Shown here: one piece after another, positions 14,302 through 21,658 of the stretch
Layout of the letters: each line of letters begins with the position of its first letter
Numbering within the stretch: position 1 is the stretch's first letter
Origin: Micromonospora gifhornensis
GTDB lineage: Bacteria > Actinomycetota > Actinomycetes > Mycobacteriales > Micromonosporaceae
NCBI RefSeq assembly: GCF_016863515.1
Contig: NZ_BOPA01000051.1
Coordinates: 1 to 42,024 of the forward strand
DNA: 42,024 nt
Reading direction: 5' to 3'
Notes under the pieces: model-generated
Database searches by the model: none
Told to the model about the DNA's origin: nothing
The model's input: only the letters and a program-made list of their open reading frames with translations
Made by a program: the position numbers and the translations under genes

Positions 14302-15285
14302 ATGACAAGCCAGCTGTCCGTCGACGATCCACCGGCGCCACCGCTTCCGGGCGTACCGCCTCCGGGCCTGCCCCGCGCGGCGCGGCGGACCTGGCGGCGG
14401 GCGCTGCGGCGGGACTGGCAGTTGTACTCCCTGGCGATCCTGCCGCTGCTGTTCTTCCTGATCTTCCGGTACCTGCCGATGCTCGGCAACGTCATCGCCT
14501 TCCGCCGGTTCCAGCCCGGCGGCAACATCTTCGGCGAGTACTGGGTGGGCCTGCGGTACTTCAAGATGTTCCTCAACGACCCGACGTTCTGGAACGTCTT
14601 CACCAACACGCTGACGCTGGGCGCGCTGACGCTGCTGTTCTGCTTCCCGCTGCCGATCGTGCTGGCGCTGCTGCTCAACGAGGTACGCGCCGGCCGACTC
14701 AAGCGGTTCGTGCAGTCGGTGTCGTACCTGCCGCACTTCCTCTCGATCGTGATCGTGGCGGCCATGGTCATGCAGCTGCTGTCCATGGACGGCACGATCA
14801 ACCAACTGGTCCGCGCGGGCGACGGTGAGGCGATCCCGTTCCTGCAACGGCCCGAGTGGTTCCGCACCATCTACGTGTCCTCCGAGGTCTGGCAGACCGT
14901 CGGCTGGGGCACCATCCTCTACCTGGCCGCGCTCACCACCATCGACGACGACCTGTACGAGGCGGCCCGCATCGACGGGGCCAACCGCTGGCGGCAGACC
15001 TGGCACGTGACGCTGCCGGGGATCCGGCCGACGATGGTCACCCTGCTGATCCTCAACATCGGCACGTTCATGGCGGTCGGGTTCGAGAAGATCCTGCTGC
15101 TGTACAACCCGCTTACCTATCCGACCGCCGATGTCATCTCCACGTACCTGTTCCGGGTCGGTTTCACGTCCAGCAACTTCAGCTACGCGGCCGCGATCGG
15201 GCTGTTCGAGGCGGTGATCGGGCTGATCCTGGTGCTGTCGGCGAACCTGATCGCCCGTCGTACGGTGGGGACGAGCCTGTGGTGA
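14302..15285 (+). CDS. Carbohydrate ABC transporter permease, LplB type
   Basis: 327 aa, GGAGGGGCG directly before the ATG. It has six predicted membrane helices (e.g. LAILPLLFFLIFRYLPM; LGALTLLFCFPLPIVLALLL; FLSIVIVAAMVMQLLSM) and the permease EAA loop YEAARIDGANRWRQTWHVTL. It belongs to the CUT1 LplB/YtcP group. The sequence EVWQTVGWGTILYLAALT is typical of LplB-type proteins linked with uptake of aldouronates or other oligosaccharides in Paenibacillus and Bacillus. First gene of the transporter operon; its stop overlaps the start of the next permease. The ATPase subunit is not in the window, as usual in actinomycetes, where a shared MsiK-type ATPase is used. Confidence 0.92.
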   Translation: MTSQLSVDDPPAPPLPGVPPPGLPRAARRTWRRALRRDWQLYSLAILPLLFFLIFRYLPMLGNVIAFRRFQPGGNIFGEYWVGLRYFKMFLNDPTFWNVFTNTLTLGALTLLFCFPLPIVLALLLNEVRAGRLKRFVQSVSYLPHFLSIVIVAAMVMQLLSMDGTINQLVRAGDGEAIPFLQRPEWFRTIYVSSEVWQTVGWGTILYLAALTTIDDDLYEAARIDGANRWRQTWHVTLPGIRPTMVTLLILNIGTFMAVGFEKILLLYNPLTYPTADVISTYLFRVGFTSSNFSYAAAIGLFEAVIGLILVLSANLIARRTVGTSLW

Positions 15286-16220
15286 GCATCGAGGCCGCCG
15301 AGCCGGCCACCGCACCCACGCCCGAACCCCGACGACGGCGACGCGGCATCCAGCAGACCCGCGGTTACCGGGTGTTCCAGGTGGTCAACGCGATCATCCT
15401 GACCGCCGTGGTGGTGGTGACGCTGTACCCGTTCGTCAACATCGTGGCCCGGTCGATGAGCCACGAGGCGTACATCATCGCCGGGCAGGTGAACCTGGTG
15501 CCGCGCGGATTCACCCTGGACACGTACCAGTTGGTGCTCTCCGACTCGATGTTCTGGACGAACTACCGCAACACGGTGTTCTACACGGTCACCGCCACGC
15601 TGATCTCGATCGTGATGACCACCTGTTACGCGTACGTGTTGTCCAAGAAGGACCTCAAGGGACGCAGCGCGCTGGTCGGCATCGCGGTGTTCACGATGTT
15701 CTTCACCGGCGGGCTGATCCCCAACTACGTGCTGGTGACCAGCCTCGGGTTGAAGAACAGCGTCTGGGCCATCGCGCTGCCGAACGCGATAAACGTGTTC
15801 AACCTGCTGGTGATGAAGGCGTTCTTCGAGAGCCTGCCGAACGACCTGGAGGAGGCCGCCGCGGTCGACGGGCTCAACACGTACGGCATCCTGTGGCGGA
15901 TCGTGCTGCCGCTGTCGAAGGCCATCGTCGCCACGATGGTGCTGTTCTACGCCGTGGCCTTCTGGAACTCGTGGTTCGCCGCCTTCCTCTACCTGGACCG
16001 GCAGGAGCTGTGGCCGGTCACCATCTACCTGCGCAACCTGATCGCCGGGGCTACCGGCGCGGAGAACATCGGCGCCATCTCCGAGGCCAACGAGGTGCAG
16101 GCCGAGGCGACCCTCAAGGCCGTGACGATCGTGCTCACCACCCTGCCCATCCTGCTGGTCTACCCCTTCGTCCAGCGGTACTTCGTCCGCGGCATCATGC
16201 TCGGCGCGGTGAAGGGCTGA
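15282..16220 (+). CDS. Carbohydrate ABC transporter permease, YtcP type
   Basis: 312 aa. The start GTG 15282 overlaps the previous stop codon as GTGA, implying translational coupling; GTG 15279 is possible too. Six membrane helices (VVNAIILTAVVVVTLYPFVN first) and the EAA loop EEAAAVDGLNTYGILWRIVL mark the second CUT1 permease. The segment MSHEAYIIAGQVNLVPRGFT is typical of YtcP. It pairs with the LplB-type subunit to form the membrane channel for the oligosaccharide. The binding-protein gene follows 48 bases later. Confidence 0.92.
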   Translation: MSIEAAEPATAPTPEPRRRRRGIQQTRGYRVFQVVNAIILTAVVVVTLYPFVNIVARSMSHEAYIIAGQVNLVPRGFTLDTYQLVLSDSMFWTNYRNTVFYTVTATLISIVMTTCYAYVLSKKDLKGRSALVGIAVFTMFFTGGLIPNYVLVTSLGLKNSVWAIALPNAINVFNLLVMKAFFESLPNDLEEAAAVDGLNTYGILWRIVLPLSKAIVATMVLFYAVAFWNSWFAAFLYLDRQELWPVTIYLRNLIAGATGAENIGAISEANEVQAEATLKAVTIVLTTLPILLVYPFVQRYFVRGIMLGAVKG

Positions 16221-16268
16221 GCACGCAACACCCCCACCCTCCCACCACCAGTTCCGAAAGGACCTGCC

Positions 16269-17912
16269 ATGTTCCGCAGATCGTGGCGTCACACCGCGGC
16301 GGTGGCCACCGTCGCGCTGCTCGCCCTTTCCAGCGTCACCGCCTGTGGCGACGACTCGTCCGACGCGAAGGACCTGTCGGAGAACCGGGCCGGCGCGATG
16401 GAGAACTACGCCGCCGGTACGCAGTTCAAGGCCACCGAGCCGCTCTCCTTCTCCGTCCTCTACAACAACCACCCGAACTACCCGCTGAAGAACGACTGGC
16501 TGTTCTGGAAGGAGCTGACGGCACGCACTAACGTCACGCTCGAACCGGTCGCCGTGCCGTTGAGCGACTACAACCAGAAGCGCAGCCTGCTCATCGGGGC
16601 CGGTGACGCGCCGCTGCTCATTCCGAAGACGTATCCGCCGGACGTGCACGCGTACGTCTCCTCGGGGGCGATCCTGCCGGTCAGCGACTATCTCGACCTG
16701 ATGCCGAACCTCAAGGACAAGATCGAGAAGTGGAACCTGAAGCCTGAGCTGGACACGCTGCGCCAGGCCGACGGCAAGTTCTATCTGTTGCCCGGCGTGC
16801 ACGAGAAGCCGTGGCACGAGTACTCCCTGGTGGTCCGCACCGACATCCTCGACGAGCTGGGCCTGGAGATCCCGAAGACCTGGGACGAGCTGTACACCGT
16901 GCTCAAGGCGATGAAGGCGAAGTACCCGGACGTCTACCCGTTCTCCGACCGGTACAGCCAGCCCAACCCGGCCGGCAACCTGCTCAACCTGCTGGCCGTG
17001 TCGCACGGTCTGGAGGGCGCGGGCTGGAACTTCCAGCACGTCAGCTGGAACGCCGGCGCGCAGAAGTTCGAGTACACCGCCGCCACCGAGCACTACCGGC
17101 ACGTCCTGGAGTACCTCAACAAGCTGGTCGCGGAGAAGCTGCTCGACCCGGAGAGCTTCACCCAGACCGACGACCTCGCCCGGCAGAAGCTGGCCAACAG
17201 CAAGTCCTTCGTGATCAGCGGCAACGCCCAGGCCCTGGTGAACGACTACCGGCCGGACCTGGCGGCGACCAACCCGAAGGCGAAGATCACCAAGATTCCG
17301 CTGCCGGTCGGCCCGGCCGGGGAGATCAACCCGGCCAGTCGGCTGGAGAACGGCATGATGATCTCCTCGAAGGCCCGCGACAGCAAGAACTTCGTGGCGA
17401 TGATGCAGTTCGTCGACTGGCTCTGGTACTCCGACGAGGGTCAGATGTTCGCCCGGTGGGGCGTGGAGGGCACCACCTACGTCAAGGACGCCACCGGCAA
17501 GGCCGGCCTCGCCGAGGACGTCGACATGATCGGCCTCAACCCGGGCGCTCCCAAGCACCTGCAGAAGGACTTCGGCTTCGCCAACGGCGTGTTCGCCTAC
17601 GGCGGCAGGCCGGAACTGGTGCAGGCGTTCTTCTCCGCCGAGGAGCAGGAGTTCCAGAAGGTGATGAACGCCCGTACGCCGAAGTCGCCGCCGCCGCCGT
17701 ACCCGCTGACCGACGAGGAGCGCGAGCAGGTGTCGCTCTGGGAGACCCCGCTCAAGGACCACGTCTACCAGGCGACGTTGCAGTTCGCCCTGGGCCAGCG
17801 TGACCTCGCCCAGTGGGACGCCTACGTCACCGAGCTGAAGAGCAAGAACATGGACGCCTACCTGGACACGGTCAACAAGGCGTACGAGCGCTACCGCGAC
17901 GAGCACAAGTGA
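16269..17912 (+). CDS. Extracellular solute-binding lipoprotein of the sugar transporter
   Basis: 547 aa, AAAGGA before the ATG. A lipoprotein signal peptide ends in the lipobox SVTAC (Cys at about residue 26). The mature part is a long type-1 extracellular solute-binding protein of the LipO/YtcQ group: FSVLYNNHPNYPLKNDWLFW, TYPPDVHAYVSSGAILPVSD, and LELPGVHEKPWHE-like ligand region (seen as LLPGVHEKPWHEYSLVVRTD), then KTWDELYTVLKAMKAKYPDV. Members of this group are over 500 aa and bind oligosaccharides. In this locus the likely ligand is an aldouronate or a longer xylo-oligosaccharide (inference). A strong hairpin lies immediately after the stop. Confidence 0.92.
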   Translation: MFRRSWRHTAAVATVALLALSSVTACGDDSSDAKDLSENRAGAMENYAAGTQFKATEPLSFSVLYNNHPNYPLKNDWLFWKELTARTNVTLEPVAVPLSDYNQKRSLLIGAGDAPLLIPKTYPPDVHAYVSSGAILPVSDYLDLMPNLKDKIEKWNLKPELDTLRQADGKFYLLPGVHEKPWHEYSLVVRTDILDELGLEIPKTWDELYTVLKAMKAKYPDVYPFSDRYSQPNPAGNLLNLLAVSHGLEGAGWNFQHVSWNAGAQKFEYTAATEHYRHVLEYLNKLVAEKLLDPESFTQTDDLARQKLANSKSFVISGNAQALVNDYRPDLAATNPKAKITKIPLPVGPAGEINPASRLENGMMISSKARDSKNFVAMMQFVDWLWYSDEGQMFARWGVEGTTYVKDATGKAGLAEDVDMIGLNPGAPKHLQKDFGFANGVFAYGGRPELVQAFFSAEEQEFQKVMNARTPKSPPPPYPLTDEEREQVSLWETPLKDHVYQATLQFALGQRDLAQWDAYVTELKSKNMDAYLDTVNKAYERYRDEHK

Positions 17913-17916
17913 TGTC

Positions 17917-17954
17917 GGGGCCGGTCCGGTTCCGGTGGGTGCCGGACCGGCCCC
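17917..17954 (+). terminator. Hairpin after the solute-binding protein gene
   Basis: A perfect 13-bp stem (17917-17929 with 17942-17954, arm GGGGCCGGTCCGG) and a 12-base loop, four bases after the stop. It may be a partial terminator or an mRNA 3' stabiliser that keeps the binding protein more abundant than the downstream DUF624 protein. Confidence 0.6.
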
Positions 17955-17979
17955 GCACCACCGGACGATGAGGACACCG

Positions 17980-18039
17980 ATGCGCATCACCGTCGCCGCG
18001 TACCCCCGCGGTCGGACCGTCACGGCAGGGCCGTCATGA
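17980..18039 (+). CDS. Possible 19-aa leader peptide coupled to the DUF624 gene
   Basis: ATG 17980 has GAGGA five bases upstream and encodes MRITVAAYPRGRTVTAGPS. Its TGA (18037-18039) overlaps the ATG of the next gene (18036) as ATGA. The DUF624 gene has no good ribosome binding site of its own, so coupling to this short ORF would explain its translation. It could also be the remnant of a deleted gene. Confidence 0.35.
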   Translation: MRITVAAYPRGRTVTAGPS

Positions 18040-18731
18040 GTACGGCGACCCGACGCGAGTTCGGTGCGGGGCCGCTGTCGCGGGTGGCCGCGCTTGTCTA
18101 CACGCTGCTGGTGGTCGAGGTGTTGCTGCTGGTCTGCGCGGCACCCGGACTTGTCGCGTTGTTCGCCCTGGAACGGCACGTGAGCAACCTGCCGCTGGTC
18201 GCCGTCTGCGCGGTGCCGCTCGGCCCGGCCCTGTCCGCCGCCCTGTACACGCTGCACCATCAGCGTCTCGACCTGACCGAGTTGCACCCGGCCCGGCTGT
18301 TCTGGCGCGGCTACCGGTTGAACCTGGTGGGATCACTGCTGGTCTGGGTGCCGATGCTGATGTGGCTGGCCCTGCTCGCGATCAACCTGGTCAACCTGAC
18401 GGCGGTCGGGCTGCCCCGCTGGTGGGTGGCGCCGCTGATGCTTGTCGCCGCCGGGGTGGCCGTGGTCGGGGTCAACGCGCTGGTGATCACCTCGCTGTTC
18501 GCCTTCCGGCTGCGCGACGTGCTCCGGCTGGCCGGATACTTCGTGCTGCGTACCCCTGCGGTGGCGGTGGGCACCGCGTTGCTGCTGGTCGCGGCGGTGG
18601 TGTTGACCCTGGTCACCTCGGAGGCCGCGCTCGCCGCGCTGGGTTCGGTGCTGGCCCTGGCCCTGGTCCGCGGCGGTGAGCCGATGACCACCGCCATCCG
18701 CCAGGAGTTCACCCGGACCGACGGCGACTGA
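18036..18731 (+). CDS. DUF624 (YesL-like) membrane protein
   Basis: 231 aa with about five membrane helices (VYTLLVVEVLLLVCAAPGLV; LLVWVPMLMWLALLAINLVN; LMLVAAGVAVVGVNALVIT; AVGTALLLVAAVVLTLV). The N-terminal arrangement GPLSRVAALVYTLLVVEV and the GPALSAALYTLHH segment match the DUF624/YesL family. These proteins are regularly encoded beside LplB/YtcP/LipO transporters in polysaccharide-use loci, with a presumed but unproven helper role in uptake. It is the last gene of the transporter operon. Its stop codon directly adjoins that of the convergent LysR gene. Confidence 0.8.
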   Translation: MSTATRREFGAGPLSRVAALVYTLLVVEVLLLVCAAPGLVALFALERHVSNLPLVAVCAVPLGPALSAALYTLHHQRLDLTELHPARLFWRGYRLNLVGSLLVWVPMLMWLALLAINLVNLTAVGLPRWWVAPLMLVAAGVAVVGVNALVITSLFAFRLRDVLRLAGYFVLRTPAVAVGTALLLVAAVVLTLVTSEAALAALGSVLALALVRGGEPMTTAIRQEFTRTDGD

Positions 18732-19628
18732 TCACTGGACGGACCCGGTAGCGACCTGCCGGAGCGCGGCGATCGCGATGCGCACCGCCGGGGTGTGCTC
18801 GACGGCGTCGTGGATCACCAGGTGGATCGACCGGACCGGGGTCGGACGGAGCAGCCCGACCCGGGTCACGCCGTCGGGCAGCCGCACCGCGCCGAGCGCG
18901 GGAAGCACCGTGGGACCGATGCCGGCCTCGACGAACGCCAGTGCGGTCGGGTAGTCGTGCGCCTCCACACCGAAGGTCGGGGTGAACCCGGCCGCGGTGC
19001 AGGCCTCGATGAGGTTGGCCCGGCACCAGCCGCGGGCGAAGTCGTTGTCCACCCAGCGTTCCTCGGCGAGGGCGGCCAACTCCACCTCCTGCTGGTCGGC
19101 GAAGCGGTGACCGGCCGGCAGCACCGCCACGTACGGGTCGTCGACGAGGTGGTGGGCGGTGAAGCCGGAGCCCGGGTCGAAGCTGCGGGGCGCGACCACC
19201 AGCTGGAGGTCGGCGCGTTCCTCCCGGGTGTTGGGGATCTCCTCACGCAACTCCAGTTTGAGCCGTACCCCGGGCAGTTCGGCGCTGATCCGGCGCACCA
19301 CGTACGGCATCCACGCGGCGCCGACGGAGGCGAAGTAGGCGATGGTGAGCACGCCGGTGCGGCCGGCGCGCAGGTCCGCGATCAGTGACTCGGCCTCGCC
19401 GACGCGGGCGAGCAGCCGATCCGCCTCGGCGGCGAGGGCATGCCCGGCGGCGGTCGGTCGCATGCCGCGACCGGCTCGGGCGAACAGGGCGAGGCCGGTC
19501 TCGCGTTGCAGCGCGGTGAGGTGCTGGCTGACGGCGGAGGGGGTGTAGCCCAGGTTGACGGCGGCGGCCTGCACCGACCCGGAGGCGACGACGGAGCGGA
19601 AGATCCGGAGGCGATGAACGTCGAGCAC
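18732..19628 (-). CDS. LysR-family transcriptional regulator
   Basis: 298 aa, GTG start. N-terminal winged helix-turn-helix (LRIFRSVVASGSVQAAAVNL then TPSAVSQHLTALQRETGLAL) and a LysR substrate-binding domain (about 90-290; VLTIAYFASVGAAWMPYVVR, WVDNDFARGWCRANLIEACT). It is divergent from the EamA transporter gene, and a T-N-A-type AT-rich patch (about 19630-19690) lies between them. It most likely controls that transporter. It is not obviously linked to the xylan genes. Confidence 0.9.
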   Translation of the reverse strand: MLDVHRLRIFRSVVASGSVQAAAVNLGYTPSAVSQHLTALQRETGLALFARAGRGMRPTAAGHALAAEADRLLARVGEAESLIADLRAGRTGVLTIAYFASVGAAWMPYVVRRISAELPGVRLKLELREEIPNTREERADLQLVVAPRSFDPGSGFTAHHLVDDPYVAVLPAGHRFADQQEVELAALAEERWVDNDFARGWCRANLIEACTAAGFTPTFGVEAHDYPTALAFVEAGIGPTVLPALGAVRLPDGVTRVGLLRPTPVRSIHLVIHDAVEHTPAVRIAIAALRQVATGSVQ

Positions 19629-19710
19629 CGGACAACTATAAAGCCGGACTTAATCGTCGTGAAGAAATCGTCGCTGGTACTGAAATGTCGACGGGACCAG
19701 AATCGGCCCT

Positions 19711-20673
19711 ATGACCAGTCTGGAGATGCCCGCCCCCACCGGGGCCCACGTCGAGCGCCCGACGCCGCCCGCCCCGCCGGCCGGAGCAGGTCGCTCCTGG
19801 CCGGTCATCGCTGCCGCCGGGACCACTGTGCTGCTCTGGGCGTCGGCCTTCGTCGGCATCAGATTCGCCGGACACGACTACTCCCCCGGCGCCATGGCGC
19901 TGGGCCGGATGCTGGCGGCGTCCGTCGCGCTGAGCGGGTTCGTGGCGCTTACCGCCCGACGTCGGCGATCCACCGCGCCAGCCCACACTCGTCGGCCGCG
20001 GGGCGCGGCCCTGGGGCTCGTCGCGGTCTGGGGCGTCGCCTGGTTCGGCGGGTACAACGTGGCGCTCAACGGCGCGGAGCGGCTGGTCGACGCCGGCACC
20101 GCGGCGCTGCTGGTGGCGGTCGCCCCCATCCTGGTCGCGGTGGCCGCGACCCTGGTGCTGGGTGAGCGACTGACCGGGCGGCTCGGTGTCGGGGTGGCGG
20201 TGGCCTTCGTCGGCGTGGCCCTGATCGCGGCCACCGGCTTCACCGGGCACGTCGATCAGCTCGGCGTGGCGTTGGCGGTGCTCGCCGCCGTGCTGTACGC
20301 CTTCGGCGTGCTCCTGCAGAAGCGTCTGCTGGCCCGGGTGGACGCGGTGACGATGACCTGGCTCGGCGCGCTGGCCGGCACGATCGCCCTGCTGCCGTTC
20401 ACGCCCGCGCTGCTCGACGAACTCGCCGCCGCGCCGACGTCGGCCACCCTGGGCATGCTCTACCTGGGCGTGTTCCCGACCGCGATCGGCTTCCTCACCT
20501 GGGGTTACGTGCTGTCCCGCTGGACTGCCGGGCGCACCACCGCGGCCACCTACCTGGTGCCGCCGGTGACCGTCGCACTGTCCTGGATGCTGCTGGGCGA
20601 GGTGCCGGTACCGCTCGCGCTGCTGGGCGGCGCGCTCTGTCTGGCCGGCGTGGTCCTCGCCACCCGCCGCTGA
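19711..20673 (+). CDS. EamA/DMT-family transporter
   Basis: 320 aa with ten predicted membrane helices in two EamA halves (WPVIAAAGTTVLLWASAFVG ... and LGVALAVLAAVLYAFGVLLQ ...). The second-half motif FPTAIGFLTWGYVLSRWTAG and the PPVTVALSWMLLGEVP segment are typical of RhaT/YdcZ-type drug and metabolite exporters. No clear ribosome binding site precedes ATG 19711, so it may be leaderless. It is divergent from, and probably controlled by, the LysR regulator. The substrate is unknown. A strong hairpin follows the stop. Confidence 0.88.
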   Translation: MTSLEMPAPTGAHVERPTPPAPPAGAGRSWPVIAAAGTTVLLWASAFVGIRFAGHDYSPGAMALGRMLAASVALSGFVALTARRRRSTAPAHTRRPRGAALGLVAVWGVAWFGGYNVALNGAERLVDAGTAALLVAVAPILVAVAATLVLGERLTGRLGVGVAVAFVGVALIAATGFTGHVDQLGVALAVLAAVLYAFGVLLQKRLLARVDAVTMTWLGALAGTIALLPFTPALLDELAAAPTSATLGMLYLGVFPTAIGFLTWGYVLSRWTAGRTTAATYLVPPVTVALSWMLLGEVPVPLALLGGALCLAGVVLATRR

Positions 20674-20677
20674 CGGG

Positions 20678-20710
20678 CCGGGGGCGGTGGGTCTCGCCCA
20701 CCGCCCCCGG
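20678..20710. terminator. Two-way terminator hairpin between EamA and lipoprotein genes
   Basis: A perfect 14-bp stem (20678-20691 with 20697-20710, arm CCGGGGGCGGTGGG) and a TCTCG loop, between the convergent stops at 20673 and 20716. Confidence 0.8.
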
Positions 20711-20715
20711 AGAGG

Positions 20716-21555
20716 TCAGTTGTTGTCCGGGTTCTGCATGTCCGCGATCATCTTGGCCAGGTCGAGGGTCTCCGCGTCCGGCGGCGTCTCGACGGTCACC
20801 GGCTTGCCGTAGTCGGTGTAGTCGATCGTCAGGTCGCTCATCTCACCCATCACCACGCCTGCCCGTCGCGGCCGGTACTGCTCGTCGACCCAGAGGTCGA
20901 TCTTGATTTCCTTGACGCCCTGCTCGGTCAACTGCCCTTCGACGGCCGGACGCAGCTTGGCGTCGACCTGGTCGAGGTACTTCGCCAACGGCGTGGTGAC
21001 GGTGTAGTGGACGGTACGGGTGCCGTCCAGCGTCTCCTCGCCGACGACCGTGACGCCCTCACTGGCGAGCAGCGTCTTGACCTGCTTGGTCGGGTCGACG
21101 TCGTCCAACTGCTTGCTGAACTCCAAGCCCTGCTGCCCGCCGCCCGCGGCTGGGTCCATCTTCATCCAGCTCTTGCCGTCCATGCTGTCCCGCTGATCCG
21201 CCGGGACCTCGACGAAGATCACCCCGTCGATGATCCGGACCGTGACGGTCTGGTTCTCCGAACTGGTGGTGGTCAGCTCGGCCTTGATCGGGTCGCGCAG
21301 GTCCACCGCGCCCGTCATCGAGATCTTCTCGCCGCCCACACTGCCCTGCACGGTCAGGGTGACCGAGTCGCTCTTCTCGGTGGCCTCGACCGTCTTCTGC
21401 AACGAGCCCTTGAGATCGGTGGCGAGCAGTTCCAGCGCGCTGGACCTGGCGGGCGCGTCGGCGCCCCCGTCGGACTTCGTGTCGCCGCAAGCGGTCAACA
21501 CCGCGGCCGCGACGACGGAGACCGCCAACACCGCGGGCCTCTTCCACACTGACAT
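20716..21555 (-). CDS. LppX/LprAFG-like lipoprotein
   Basis: 279 aa from ATG 21555, chosen because the signal peptide starts there (MSVWKRPAVLAVSVVAAAVL, lipobox VLTAC, Cys at about 23). The mature part has the LppX_LprAFG fold features: alternating strands such as SVTLTVQGSVGGEKISMTGA, then VDPTKQVKTLLASEGVTVVG, HYTVTTPLAKYLDQVD and a final VDEQYRPRRAGVVMGEMSDL. In mycobacteria these lipoproteins carry lipids or lipoglycans across the cell wall. Monocistronic, with a terminator shared with the convergent EamA gene. The lipid ligand is unknown. Confidence 0.8.
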   Translation of the reverse strand: MSVWKRPAVLAVSVVAAAVLTACGDTKSDGGADAPARSSALELLATDLKGSLQKTVEATEKSDSVTLTVQGSVGGEKISMTGAVDLRDPIKAELTTTSSENQTVTVRIIDGVIFVEVPADQRDSMDGKSWMKMDPAAGGGQQGLEFSKQLDDVDPTKQVKTLLASEGVTVVGEETLDGTRTVHYTVTTPLAKYLDQVDAKLRPAVEGQLTEQGVKEIKIDLWVDEQYRPRRAGVVMGEMSDLTIDYTDYGKPVTVETPPDAETLDLAKMIADMQNPDNN

Positions 21556-21658
21556 GCAACAGCCTCTTTCCCGGATTCGTCTGGCTTGGACAGGCGATCG
21601 AAGGAACACGCTATGTCAGCCGGTCAAGCACCGCAGCGCCGCACGGGCGGGCGGGCGG

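Noticed and set aside
15183..18287. A 1034-codon open frame on the minus strand
   Set aside because: It is antisense to the two permease genes and the binding-protein gene, which have clear family motifs; its Arg/Val/His-rich composition is that of a GC-driven shadow frame.
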